This document shows positions 36,191-44,800 of a DNA stretch of 64,000 nucleotides, one piece after another. The stretch lies in the NCBI RefSeq assembly GCF_021341665.1, contig NZ_JAJTTH010000002.1:620001-684000 (forward strand), given 5' to 3'. A program made the translations under genes and the position numbers. Source of the stretch: Pseudomonas sp. Au-Pse12 (GTDB lineage: Bacteria > Pseudomonadota > Gammaproteobacteria > Pseudomonadales > Pseudomonadaceae). Below the pieces are notes generated by a model, which saw nothing but the letters and a program-made list of their open reading frames with translations, was not told where the DNA came from and did no database searches. Numbering within the stretch: position 1 is the stretch's first letter; each line of letters starts with the position of its first letter.

Positions 36191-36391
36191 CTTATTCTTC
36201 ACTCGCAGTCACGGCAGACCACAGGTCGCCACTGCTGCCGAACGTGCCGGGCACGAGGGTTTCCCGGAAAGGTTTTCCAGCCGTTTGAAGTGGTGCAATT
36301 CAAGCGGCGATCCCAGGTTCACCGACGTTGATTTTGTAGCTCCTTGATCTAACGTCTTACTTTGGCCGCTGCTTTTGCAGCGGCCTTTTTT
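36190..36391 (+). ncRNA. Candidate small RNA ending at a strong terminator
   Basis: A plus-strand terminator, GGCCGCTGC-TTTT-GCAGCGGCC followed by T6 (36364-36391), lies with no coding gene upstream of it on that strand. The next plus-strand gene does not begin for several kilobases, so the transcript it stops is probably an RNA. The sequence upstream has further stem potential (CCGGGCACGAGGGTTTCCCGG near 36248). The 5' end is not defined; 36190 is a guess. I cannot match it to a named Pseudomonas RNA with confidence. Confidence 0.45.
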
Positions 36392-36420
36392 ATGCCTGGA
36401 ATACAAGAGGAAAGTTCCAG

Positions 36421-36780
36421 TTACGCGGCGTCGTCTTCACTCTCGTCGTAATGGAACTTGTGCAACAGGCGGTGCGCAACCGGTGACAGGATCAGGCCCA
36501 GGGTCGCGGCGAACACCAGGTTGGTATAAAGCCCGTACGTGGCAAAAAACAGTTTGCCGCCAGGGGTTTGCGGCATGTTGATGGGGCCGATGCCCCCCAG
36601 GATCATCGCTGCGTCATACAGCGCATCGTGAAAGGAAATGTCCTGTTCGAAGTACAGCAGGCCGCTGATACCGAACAGTACCGAAAACAGGATCAGCGCC
36701 AGAACTACCAGCCCATGCACACATAAACGACGGATAAACAACAACCGCGACAATACCGGTTGGTCCTTTGACTCGTACAT
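36421..36780 (-). CDS. Small two-TM channel-like membrane protein
   Basis: 119 aa from ATG 36780, with GGGAG 8 bases upstream. Two helices (VHGLVVLALILFSVLFGISG; LYTNLVFAATLGLILSP) flank a re-entrant stretch AAMILGGIGPINMP (residues 58-70), in the position of a potassium-channel pore loop, but with GGIGP instead of the TVGYG-type filter. Acidic C-terminal tail (YDESEDDAA). An ion channel or a channel-fold protein is the best guess. Function unproven. Confidence 0.7.
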   Translation of the reverse strand: MYESKDQPVLSRLLFIRRLCVHGLVVLALILFSVLFGISGLLYFEQDISFHDALYDAAMILGGIGPINMPQTPGGKLFFATYGLYTNLVFAATLGLILSPVAHRLLHKFHYDESEDDAA

Positions 36781-36953
36781 GCAGAGCACTCCCTGTTGGT
36801 TCGCGGACCGTCGAGCATAGTGACGAACGCTACAGGAGTAAAACCGCCGGGACCAAAGGCCTGGCGCAGTATCGAGGCACGCGCTGCGACCTCCCCTGGA
36901 GGCCGCCCGGAATCAGCCAGGTACCGGCTCACGTTGCCGGAATCAAAGACGGC

Positions 36954-37865
36954 TCAGAGCGCGTACTTTTGCAGATTCTGCATCATCTCCTTCAGCGCCT
37001 CGATATTGTCCTTGGGGTGCGCCGCCCCCTCGAAATCGCAAATCTGCTGCCAGTGCGCCGCCACGTCTTCCGGGGAAAAGCCCTGGCGCGGGTCGAAACC
37101 GGCGCCCAGGCTGCGCTCCCAGCGCACCTTGCCGATCCAGCCGCCGCCGACCTCGAACAGCCCGGAGGTTTCCTGGCATTGCTCGCTGCCCAGGTACACC
37201 ACCAGCGGGCTCACCAGTTCGGGTTTCAACTGCTCGAACACCTGGGGCGGAATCAGGCCCTCGGTCATCCGCGTACCACCGGTAGGCGCGATGGCGTTGA
37301 CCAGGATGTTGTTCTTGCGCCCTTCGATGGCCAGGGTCCGGGTCAGGCCGTACAGGCCCAGCTTGGCCATGCCGTAGTTGGACTGGCCGAAGTTGCCATA
37401 GATGCCCGAAGTGGAAGCGGTGAAGATCACCCGGCCATAGCCCTGTTCACGCAGGTGAGGCCAGGCGGCGCGAGTGACCTTGTAGGCCCCCTCGACGTGC
37501 ACCCGGTACACCAGGTCCCAATCGGCGTCCTCCATCTTGTGGAAGGTCTTGTCCCGCAGGATCCCGGCGTTGTTGACCACGACATCGACCCGGCCAAACA
37601 CATCCAGGGCGTTCTGCACGATCTTTTCGCCATCGGTGACCGAGTCATGGTTGGCCTCGGCGATACCGCCGGCCTCGCGGATCTGCGCCACCACGCGGTC
37701 GGCTGCCGAAGCACTGGCGCCTTCACCCTGGGCCGAACCTCCGAGGTCGTTGACCAGCACCTTGGCGCCGTGCCTGGCGAACAGCAGTGCGTGGGCCCGG
37801 CCCAGGCCACCACCGGCTCCGGTGACGATCACGACTTTATCTTCCAAGCGCACAGACTCACTCAT
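36954..37865 (-). CDS. Short-chain dehydrogenase/reductase (MFE-2-like)
   Basis: 303 aa from ATG 37865, GGAG upstream. Rossmann motif TGAGGGLGRAHALLF (15-29), VNNAG, and the catalytic SNYGMAK. The N-terminal LEDKVVIVTGAGGGLG and FGRVDVVVNNAGILRDKTFH resemble the dehydrogenase domain of multifunctional enzyme 2. It is likely to oxidise a beta-hydroxyacyl-CoA or a related hydroxy compound. Same strand as the hydrolase and aldolase upstream. Confidence 0.88.
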   Translation of the reverse strand: MSESVRLEDKVVIVTGAGGGLGRAHALLFARHGAKVLVNDLGGSAQGEGASASAADRVVAQIREAGGIAEANHDSVTDGEKIVQNALDVFGRVDVVVNNAGILRDKTFHKMEDADWDLVYRVHVEGAYKVTRAAWPHLREQGYGRVIFTASTSGIYGNFGQSNYGMAKLGLYGLTRTLAIEGRKNNILVNAIAPTGGTRMTEGLIPPQVFEQLKPELVSPLVVYLGSEQCQETSGLFEVGGGWIGKVRWERSLGAGFDPRQGFSPEDVAAHWQQICDFEGAAHPKDNIEALKEMMQNLQKYAL

Positions 37866-38013
37866 ACCGAACTCCAGCAGGGCCAATGGACAATGCGTGG
37901 AGTGTCAGGCAGCCGGCCTGCGGTCACAATAAAAACGTCCAAGCCTGAATAGTGCGCGATAAGGCAGCGGGATAGTCACTTGCCCGCTCAAGACCGCGGC
38001 CCGGCCGCGGCTT

Positions 38014-38916
38014 TCAGGAACACGCCAGCCGCGGCGATGGCGACAATAGATTGTCGCGAAACTCCAGGTAATGCTGGAGCACCGCCTGGGGCGCCTCGAT
38101 CTGCGGGTAATGCCCGATGGCCGGCAGCAGCACGGTGTCGGCCTGGACAATCAGCTGCCGGTACCGCTCCACCATGTGCGCGCCGGAAATCGGGTCCTGG
38201 GCACCATCGATTACCCGCAGCGGCACCTCGCCACGCTGCATGGCTGCGACCCAGCGTTCGCGCTGGACCCGGCGCTCAGGGATGTAGCCGATCAGCTTGT
38301 GCAGGATGCGCGGCCCGTTGTTGCTCTCCACCAGGCTCCAGAAATCATCCAGCACCGATTCGCTGGGGCTGCTCTGCGGGCCGAATATCTGCCGGAAGCT
38401 CCTGGCCAGGCCCTGGCGGCTGAACGTGCGCCCGAGCATCCAGCCCAGGGGGCTGAGCAGCAGTTTCTGGGTCAGCACCGGGCGATGGGTTTCCGGAAAT
38501 AGGCCACCGTTGAGGAACACGCAACTGGCCAGATCGATCCGTTCCTCGTAATGCCGGGCGAGCAGTTCCTGGGCGACGCTGTCACCGTAGTCGTGGGCCA
38601 GCAGATGCACAGGTTCTTCGATCCCCAGGTGGGCCAACAGCGCCTGCTGCAGGTCCGCCTGTTGCAGCAGGCTGTAGTCATGTTCCAGGGGCTTGGCCGA
38701 ATCGCCGAAACCGAGCATGTCGCACGCGATCACCTGATACCGCCGGGCCAGGGGTTGCCACAGGTAATGCCAATCCCAGCTGGCCGTGGGAAAGCCATGG
38801 ATCAGCAGCAGTGGCTCGCCCTGCCCCGCCACCCAGTAACGAATGCGCTGGCCACGGAAGACCAGGTCATGTCCGCGTTTACGCCATACGCAAAGGGGAA
38901 TCTCGGCAATAGGCAT
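38014..38916 (-). CDS. Alpha/beta-fold hydrolase (epoxide-hydrolase/haloalkane-type)
   Basis: 300 aa from ATG 38916, which overlaps the TGA of the aldolase gene (ATGA). Oxyanion region LLIHGFPTASWDW, nucleophile elbow with Asp (LAHDYGDSVAQELL), and C-terminal His (PAIGHYPQIEAP). An aspartate at the nucleophile position (HDYGDS) suits an epoxide or dehalogenase-type mechanism rather than a serine esterase. Substrate unknown. Confidence 0.85.
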   Translation of the reverse strand: MPIAEIPLCVWRKRGHDLVFRGQRIRYWVAGQGEPLLLIHGFPTASWDWHYLWQPLARRYQVIACDMLGFGDSAKPLEHDYSLLQQADLQQALLAHLGIEEPVHLLAHDYGDSVAQELLARHYEERIDLASCVFLNGGLFPETHRPVLTQKLLLSPLGWMLGRTFSRQGLARSFRQIFGPQSSPSESVLDDFWSLVESNNGPRILHKLIGYIPERRVQRERWVAAMQRGEVPLRVIDGAQDPISGAHMVERYRQLIVQADTVLLPAIGHYPQIEAPQAVLQHYLEFRDNLLSPSPRLACS

Positions 38917-39698
38917 CAGAGTGTATAACCCGGGTCGAGTTGATCGAGCTTGCGCAGCAGCGCCGGCCAGGCCAGGGCGCCGCCCATGCCTTGAGTGCTG
39001 CGGGTGACCCCGGCGATCATCGCCTTGGCCCCGGCCAGGATCGGCGCAGGGATGGCGATCAGTTCGGCGCCACCATTTTGCGCCAGCACCTGGATTTCGC
39101 AGGCGCGCTGGAAGGTGAACATCATCAGAAAGGTATCGGCGATGGTCGCGCCGCACGTCAGCAAGCCGTGGTTGTGCAGCATCAGGAAGCTGTTGTCCCC
39201 CAGGTCGGCCTGCAGCCGGACTTTCTCCTCGGGGTTGAGCGCCACGCCTTCATAGGGGTGATAACCCAGGCTCGACAACACGAACAGCGACTGCTGGCTG
39301 ATGGGCAATACGCCTTGTTTCTGCGCCGCGACCGCAACCCCGGCCGCCGTGTGGGTATGCAGCACACAGGCCACATCGTGGCGCACCGCATGCACCGCGC
39401 TGTGAATGGTGTAGCCCGCCGGGTTGATCTCGTAGGGGCTGTCCATCAGCTTATTGCCGGCCTGGTCGACCTTCACCAGGCTGGACGCGGTGATTTCGTG
39501 GAACATCAGGCCGAACGGGTTGATCAGGAAATCTTCGGTGCCCGGCACCTTGGCGGAAATGTGCGTGAAGATCAGGTCGTCCCAGCCATGCATCGCCACC
39601 AGGCGATAGCAGGCGGCGAGGTCTACACGGGTTTGCCACTCGATGGCGCTGACCTGATTTTTTACACTCGGTGTCGATTGAACAGGGGCTAGGCTCAC
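38916..39698 (-). CDS. Class II aldolase/adducin-domain protein
   Basis: 260 aa from GTG 39698, with GAGG 8 bases upstream; an ATG at 39779 would add 27 residues unlike the family. The aldolase-class-II fold includes THISAKVPGTEDFLINPFG, the metal-binding histidine pair VLHTHTAAGVAVA and HNHGLLTCGATIADTFLMMF. Likely a carbon-carbon lyase or a related zinc protein. Substrate unknown. First gene of the aldolase-hydrolase-SDR group. Confidence 0.85.
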   Translation of the reverse strand: MSLAPVQSTPSVKNQVSAIEWQTRVDLAACYRLVAMHGWDDLIFTHISAKVPGTEDFLINPFGLMFHEITASSLVKVDQAGNKLMDSPYEINPAGYTIHSAVHAVRHDVACVLHTHTAAGVAVAAQKQGVLPISQQSLFVLSSLGYHPYEGVALNPEEKVRLQADLGDNSFLMLHNHGLLTCGATIADTFLMMFTFQRACEIQVLAQNGGAELIAIPAPILAGAKAMIAGVTRSTQGMGGALAWPALLRKLDQLDPGYTL

Positions 39699-39843
39699 GG
39701 CAAGGACCTCGGTGATGGTTCTTATTGGTTGAGAGGACCTCCAGAGTCTAGTCAGCTCACGCCAGCGGCGGAGTTGCATTAGCAGCCAGCTTGATGGCCG
39801 AGCGGGTCAGCCGGGAATCAGGCTCTGGCCCGCGGGTTGCGCG

Positions 39844-40530
39844 TCAAAGCAGCGACGCCAGCAACGGCGCGGCGAACAGGTTCAGCAGCCCGGTCAGGAC
39901 CATCACCAGGCCCGCCACCGAACCTTCCTCACCGCCCACTTCATGGGCCCGGCTGACCCCGGCGCCATGGGCCCCGACGCCAAACAGCGCACCGCGAGCC
40001 AGGGCGCTGCGCAGCGGCAGCCAGCGCAGCAACACGCCGCCGAGCATGGCGCCAAACACCCCGGTGAACATCACGAAGACCGCGGTCAGTTCGGGGACGC
40101 CGCCCAGGTCATGGGCCAGCGGCATGGCGAACGGCGTAGTGATCGAGCGCGGCACCAGCGACAGGGTCACCGAGCTGTCCAGGGCCAGGGCCTTGGCCAG
40201 GCCGAACGAACTGCCAATCGACGCCGCGCTGCCTGCCAGCATGCCCAGGAGCAAGGCCGACCAGTGGCGCATCAGCAGCTGCCGCTGCTGCCAGATCGGA
40301 ATCGCGAAGGCCACGGTCACCGGCCCCAGCACCAGCATCAGCCAATGGGTGTTGGCGGCGTATTCGGCATAGGCGGTGTGCAGCGGCACCGCGATCGCCA
40401 GCAGCAAGGCCGGCACCAGAATCAGTGGCGACAACAGGTAGCGCCCGGTGCGCCGGTAGATCCAGCGGCTGAACAGGTAGGCGCCCAGGGTCAGGGCCAG
40501 CCAGAACAGCGGCATTGCTTCAAGCTTCAT
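39844..40530 (-). CDS. lrgB: LrgB/CidB-family membrane protein
   Basis: 228 aa with six to seven hydrophobic helices and the LrgB core GSSFGLAKALALDSSVTLSL, SITTPFAMPLAHDLGGVPEL and LFGVGAHGAGVSRAHEVG. LrgA/LrgB pairs modulate murein hydrolase activity or pyruvate/glycolate transport in different bacteria. Overlaps lrgA by 11 bases. Confidence 0.9.
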   Translation of the reverse strand: MKLEAMPLFWLALTLGAYLFSRWIYRRTGRYLLSPLILVPALLLAIAVPLHTAYAEYAANTHWLMLVLGPVTVAFAIPIWQQRQLLMRHWSALLLGMLAGSAASIGSSFGLAKALALDSSVTLSLVPRSITTPFAMPLAHDLGGVPELTAVFVMFTGVFGAMLGGVLLRWLPLRSALARGALFGVGAHGAGVSRAHEVGGEEGSVAGLVMVLTGLLNLFAAPLLASLL

Positions 40531-40906
40531 GGCGCATCCTCCAGCGGCAGACCAGCTCCACGGTCAATGCGGTCACCAGCATCACCAGCAGCGTGCTGAC
40601 GCCGATCACCAGCAGGATCCGCCAGCCGTCCTGGCGCAACAGGCCGCCGTAGTCCAGCAGGCTCATCAGCGCCGGAATGAAGAACAGCAGCATCTCGGCC
40701 ATCAACAACCCCGCCCCCAGTTGCAACGCTGCCGGTTTGACCCAGCCCAGGGCGAAGGCCAGCAGCAACAGCGCCAGGCCAATGACCCCGCCGGGAATCG
40801 GCCAGGGCAGCCAGGTGGCCACTTGGCAACCGAGAAAATAGATGGCCAGCAGCACCGCCAGTTCAAGAATCAGGCGGCCCAGGCGTTTGCAGGTGGAAAT
40901 GTTCAT
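40520..40906 (-). CDS. lrgA: LrgA/CidA-family holin-like protein
   Basis: 128 aa, four hydrophobic segments (LILELAVLLAIYFLGCQVAT, GVIGLALLLLAFALGW, LMAEMLLFFIPALMSLLDY, LVIGVSTLLVMLVTALTVEL). The pattern PIPGGVIGLALLLLAF matches the family. Divergent from the LysR gene that probably controls it. Confidence 0.9.
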   Translation of the reverse strand: MNISTCKRLGRLILELAVLLAIYFLGCQVATWLPWPIPGGVIGLALLLLAFALGWVKPAALQLGAGLLMAEMLLFFIPALMSLLDYGGLLRQDGWRILLVIGVSTLLVMLVTALTVELVCRWRMRHEA

Positions 40907-40974
40907 GGTGGTTCGGTCCTCTCAGGGGCTCATTTTATGAAAAGGCCCTGCATTACCGAAGCGAATTGTTAGAC

Positions 40975-40996
40975 TGGAAGCCATTCCAAACTGGAA
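40975..40996. promoter_or_regulatory. LysR-type inverted repeats upstream of the LysR gene
   Basis: Three TGGAA/TTCCA half-sites: TGGAA (40975-40979), TTCCA (40984-40988) and TGGAA (40992-40996), so two overlapping inverted repeats share the centre element. They lie between the divergent lrgA and LysR genes, about 9 bases before the LysR ATG, the position of an autoregulatory site. Confidence 0.6.
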
Positions 40997-41004
40997 TCAT
41001 GACC

Positions 41005-41901
41005 ATGGATTTCAAACAACTGCGCAGCTTTGTCGAGGTGATCCGCCAGGGCGGCTTCACCCAGGCGGCAAAGACCCTGCACATCAGCCAGTCGGCGGTC
41101 AGCAAACAGATTGCCCAGCTGGAACAGAGCCTGGGCACGCCGTTGCTGGAGCGCCAGGGTTCGCACATTCATCTCACCGCGGCCGGCAATGTGGTGCTGC
41201 AACGGGCCGAAGGCATGCTGCGCCTGCGCCACGAACTGCTCAGCGAGCTGGACGACCTGAGCCAGCTGGCCCGCGGCGAACTGCGCCTGGGCCTGCCATT
41301 ACTGGGCAGCGACGCGCTGTTCGCCAGCCGCTTTGCCGAATACCGGCGGCGCTATCCGAATATCCAGGTGCAGTTGCTCGAAGGCGGCAGCCTGAATGTC
41401 GAGCAGGCGGTACGCAACGGCGAACTGGAACTGGGCGGCAGCCTGACCCCCAAGGACCCGGCGTTCGCCTATCAGCCCTTTTGCGATGAACCGCTGGATG
41501 CCTTGCTGCCCGCCGACCACCCCCTGGCGATGAACGCCCAGGTGCGCCTGGAAGAACTGGCGGATACGCCATTCCTCTTGTATCAGCGCAGTTTCGTGCT
41601 CAACGACCGGCTGCTGCAGGCCTGCCAGCAGGTAGGCTTCACGCCCAGGGAAGGCGGACGCAGCGGCCAGGCGGACTTTCTTGCCGCGTTGGTGGCCGCC
41701 GGCCAGGGCGTGGTGCTGCTGCCCAGTGTGGTGGCCCGAGGCCTGGTACGGCCTGGGGTGGTGCGCCTGACGCTGAAGGCGCCGGACTACCTGCGTTGGG
41801 ATATCGCCTTCATCTGGCGCCAGGGCGCTTATCTGTCCAAGGCCGCGCAAGCCTGGCTGGCGCTGCTAAGGGAACAGCCGGTCAGCCCCGCAGGGCGCTG
41901 A
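41005..41901 (+). CDS. LysR-family regulator (CidR/YwbI-like) of lrgAB
   Basis: 298 aa from ATG 41005, with GGAA 8 bases upstream. N-terminal HTH is FTQAAKTLHISQSAVSKQIA, followed by the LysR effector domain (LRLGLPLLGSDALFASRFAE). Divergent from lrgA, as CidR-like regulators are from cid/lrg operons. It converges with the flavodoxin gene and overlaps it by 20 bases. Confidence 0.88.
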   Translation: MDFKQLRSFVEVIRQGGFTQAAKTLHISQSAVSKQIAQLEQSLGTPLLERQGSHIHLTAAGNVVLQRAEGMLRLRHELLSELDDLSQLARGELRLGLPLLGSDALFASRFAEYRRRYPNIQVQLLEGGSLNVEQAVRNGELELGGSLTPKDPAFAYQPFCDEPLDALLPADHPLAMNAQVRLEELADTPFLLYQRSFVLNDRLLQACQQVGFTPREGGRSGQADFLAALVAAGQGVVLLPSVVARGLVRPGVVRLTLKAPDYLRWDIAFIWRQGAYLSKAAQAWLALLREQPVSPAGR

Positions 41902-42337
41902 TCAGCTCGGCCAGCCAGGGTTCGGCGTCGGTTTCCGGGGTCACGCTCTCGCTGGCGTCCAGGCGCAGCATCGGCAGCACTTCGCGCACACCCAGTTCGG
42001 CGAACAACTCGCGCATCTGCTCACCGCCACCGCAAAAGGTATCGCCATAGCTGGAGTCGCCGAGGCCGATCACCGCCCCGGGCAGCCCGCGCCAGGCGGC
42101 CGGCAACTGATCGCGGATGCTCGAATACAGCGGCAGCAGGTTATCCGGCAGCTCACCCATGCCGGTGGTCGAAGTCACCGCCAGAAACGCCTGCGGGGCG
42201 AAGGCCTGGACCTCGGCCAAGGTCGCGCGCGGGTTGTGCCAGGCCTCGAAACCTGCGGCGTTGAGGAGTTTGGCGGCGTGCCGGGCGACTTCTTCAGCCG
42301 TGCCGTAGACCGAGCCGGAAAGGATGGCGACTTTCAT
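41882..42337 (-). CDS. MioC-like flavodoxin
   Basis: 151 aa from ATG 42337 (a TTG codon immediately precedes). FMN phosphate-binding loop SGSVYGTAEEVA (residues 8-19), then STTGMGELPDNL and LGDSSYGDTFCGGG. A soluble electron carrier of the MioC/short flavodoxin type. Its partner is not evident here. Confidence 0.88.
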   Translation of the reverse strand: MKVAILSGSVYGTAEEVARHAAKLLNAAGFEAWHNPRATLAEVQAFAPQAFLAVTSTTGMGELPDNLLPLYSSIRDQLPAAWRGLPGAVIGLGDSSYGDTFCGGGEQMRELFAELGVREVLPMLRLDASESVTPETDAEPWLAELISALRG

Positions 42338-42492
42338 CAATCTGTTCCTGAAGCTGACTAAAAGGCTGGGATATTACCAGCTACGGAGTAAAATCCCCCT
42401 CTTGGCGCGCCACACCCCTGGGTAGCCCCGGTGGACAGGGTGCCAGCATGTCTTAGAATCCAGCACTTGCTGATTGATAGCGGAACTTCGGG

Positions 42493-42951
42493 ATGATCAA
42501 CGCGCATCTGTTGCAACGGATGATCGACGCCTCCAACGACGGAATTGTGGTCGCGGAACAGGAAGGCGAAGACAACATCGTGATTTACGTGAACCCGGCT
42601 TTCGAGCGGCTGACCGGCTACAGCGCCGACGAAGTGCTGTACCAGGACTGCCGCTTCCTGCAATCCGGGGACCGTGACCAACCGGGGCTGGAACGGATTC
42701 GCCAGGCACTGGGCAAGGGCCAGCCGTGCCGCGAGGTGCTGCGCAACTACCGCAAGGACGGCAGCCACTTCTGGAACGAGCTGTCGATCACCCCGGTGTT
42801 CAACGACAACGATCAACTGACCTATTTCATCGGTGTGCAGAAAGACGTCAGCGTCCAGGTCAAGGCCCAGCAGCGCCTGCTCCAGCTGGAGCAGCAACTG
42901 GCCGAAGTGCAAGCTGAACTGGCCGCCCTCAAGGCGACCAACGGCCACTAA
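42493..42951 (+). CDS. Short LOV blue-light photoreceptor
   Basis: 152 aa. A single PAS/LOV domain (about 10-120) with short flanking helices, as in PpSB1-LOV of P. putida. The flavin-binding signature QDCRFLQSGDRDQ places the adduct-forming cysteine at C53. Residues around it (TGYSADEVLYQ) and ELSITPV with TYFIGVQKDVS match the family. Short LOV proteins lack an effector domain and dimerise through N- and C-terminal helices. A MerR/LitR-like gene lies on the opposite strand nearby, so a light-to-transcription link is likely. Confidence 0.93.
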   Translation: MINAHLLQRMIDASNDGIVVAEQEGEDNIVIYVNPAFERLTGYSADEVLYQDCRFLQSGDRDQPGLERIRQALGKGQPCREVLRNYRKDGSHFWNELSITPVFNDNDQLTYFIGVQKDVSVQVKAQQRLLQLEQQLAEVQAELAALKATNGH

Positions 42952-43020
42952 TAAATCACCGAATGCGTGGTCTGTAGGGATACTCCCCGCCGATTTGTCC
43001 TCCACCCTCCGAGCAACATC

Positions 43021-43626
43021 ATGCAGCGTGACGCCCTCCTCACTCAGGATGAACTGGACTTCATCCGGACCATGCAGCACAACCCGCAACTCAATGTGCG
43101 CGATGCCACATCGAGCCTGATGGTCAATGGCGGCTCGCAGATCCGTGATCTGCTGACGCGCCTGGCGGCCAATGAGAAGGTCACCATCCAGGCCTGCTTC
43201 GACAATCAGCAGATGACCTTCCCGCTGCACCTGGTGGAAGACGAGTTCCATGCCTTGCACCTGCGTCTTGGCGTGCCGAGCATTTTCGAGGACGGACCGA
43301 TGATCCGTCCCTGGCGCCTGGCCCTGGAAGAACCGGTGGCCCTGGAGAATGCCAAGGGCCAGCCTGGCCGTCTGTGGGTCAGGGAAATATCGTTCAAAGG
43401 GCTGTTAGTGGAGATCCGCAACGCTACCCGGCCACCCAAGCAGTTCGCCCAGTGGTTCAGCCCCTCGGGCTACGAACGGATTGCCCTGCACGGGCGCTTC
43501 GAGCGCCAGACTGAAGCCGGCTTCTACGCCTATCGCCTGGATCAGAGTGACCAGGAAGAAACCGAGCGCCTGCGCCAGTTCATCCTCCAGCAGCACCGCC
43601 ACAGCCACCCGGCACTGCACGCCTGA
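43021..43626 (+). CDS. Hypothetical protein with PilZ-like C-terminal half
   Basis: 201 aa from ATG 43021. The N-terminal half (MQRDALLTQDELDFIRTMQH, LMVNGGSQIRDLLTRLAANE) resembles a small beta-helix unit. The C-terminal half (LWVREISFKGLLVEI then RIALHGRFERQTEAGFYAYR) has a strand pattern that recalls PilZ or YcgR-N proteins. The RxxxR c-di-GMP motif is absent, so PilZ is doubtful. It follows the LOV gene by 69 bases on the same strand and may be co-expressed with it. Confidence 0.7.
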   Translation: MQRDALLTQDELDFIRTMQHNPQLNVRDATSSLMVNGGSQIRDLLTRLAANEKVTIQACFDNQQMTFPLHLVEDEFHALHLRLGVPSIFEDGPMIRPWRLALEEPVALENAKGQPGRLWVREISFKGLLVEIRNATRPPKQFAQWFSPSGYERIALHGRFERQTEAGFYAYRLDQSDQEETERLRQFILQQHRHSHPALHA

Positions 43627-43647
43627 AAGCAGGCCGCGGTCAGCGCG

Positions 43648-44589
43648 TCAAAGCAGCCCGCGCAGGCGCTGCTGCATCAGGCGCCCCTCGCTACCCAGGC
43701 AGGCCACCGGCGAGCCGGCAAGGCTGTCCTGGGCCAGGTCCGCAGCGTCGCCGGCCAACAGCAACGGACAATCCAGGGTCAGCGCCAGGCGCTTGAGGCG
43801 CTTGGGCAACTCCGCCGTTGGCGCATGATTGGAAAACACCACCAGGGCCACCGGCGCGAGCTTTTCACAAACCAGGGTCAGCTCATCCAGCGGTACACCC
43901 GGGCCAAGCACGCGCACGCCGATCGGGTCCTGTCCGAGCATCAGCGCCGCCACCAACAGCTCCAGTTCGCGGCATTGCTGGTTAAGCGCGGTCAGCAGCA
44001 GGTAACGGCTCTGGGTGGCGCGCTGCAAGAGCAGGCGCTGGGTGATCCGCGCGCGCAGGAACCCGTCCAGGAACAACCATTCGCTGGTCTGGCCAAAGGC
44101 CTCGCGAGCCTGCAGCAGGTGCTTCCAGAACGGCAGGAAGATGTCCTGGAACACCACTGGCAGGGCATAGCTGGCGAATATCTGCCCGTAGAGACGCTCC
44201 AGTTGCACCTCGTCGAAGGCGCTGACCGCCAGCTTCAACTGTTCGCGCCACTGGCCGTACTCGCCCTGCAGGCCATCTTCCACCGGGGCCTTGAGCTGAA
44301 CCTGGGCAGCCCGGTTCTTGGCCATGATCTTGCCGACCTTGCTCACCGCCACGCCGCGTTCGATCCAACCGAGGATCTCGCGCACCGCCTCAACATCGTG
44401 CATGGAATACAGGCGATGCCCACTTTCGGTGCGCGTCGGCTGAATCAGACCGTAGCGCCGTTCCCAGGCCCGCAGGGTCACCGGGTTGATCCCGGTCAGG
44501 CGTGCCACTTCACGGATCGGAAACAGCTCGTCCTGACGGACGGCGTCAGGAGTGTGAGGGGCAGGGGCAAGTTCAGTCGTGGCGGGCAT
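43648..44589 (-). CDS. LitR-like MerR-family regulator (class II, no B12 histidine)
   Basis: 313 aa from ATG 44589; a GTG 15 bases upstream is an alternative. N-terminal MerR HTH (FPIREVARLTGINPVTLRAW, ERRYGLIQPTRTESGHRLYS). A middle helical region (about 110-200) and a C-terminal Rossmann-like half (about 205-300, SRYLLLTALNQQCRELELLV) follow. CarH/LitR proteins carry a cobalamin-binding ExHxxG-type motif at this position, whereas here CRELE lacks the His. It is therefore closest to class II LitR, known in P. putida to work with a short LOV protein. Its target is inferred. Confidence 0.88.
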   Translation of the reverse strand: MPATTELAPAPHTPDAVRQDELFPIREVARLTGINPVTLRAWERRYGLIQPTRTESGHRLYSMHDVEAVREILGWIERGVAVSKVGKIMAKNRAAQVQLKAPVEDGLQGEYGQWREQLKLAVSAFDEVQLERLYGQIFASYALPVVFQDIFLPFWKHLLQAREAFGQTSEWLFLDGFLRARITQRLLLQRATQSRYLLLTALNQQCRELELLVAALMLGQDPIGVRVLGPGVPLDELTLVCEKLAPVALVVFSNHAPTAELPKRLKRLALTLDCPLLLAGDAADLAQDSLAGSPVACLGSEGRLMQQRLRGLL

Positions 44590-44800
44590 CTGGGGAGAAA
44601 ACACCGATAAACAAAGTGGCGGTCATTCTACTCCCCCCGGGCGCAAATGCTTCAAGCACGAGAAAAACCGACCGGCGCCGTTGGTCCAGCCGAGCCAATC
44701 AGGAATAATCCTTGCTTGTTTCAGGCGCGGCCCACTACCCCGGTGCCGCGTCCGGCGACTGCCTTACCCAGGCAGCGCATTGGTTTTACGGAGATACATA

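Noticed and set aside
36006..36347. 113-aa plus-strand ORF in the DUF1302/channel gap
   Set aside because: No ribosome site or family match and a mixed codon pattern; the strong terminator after it better fits a non-coding RNA.
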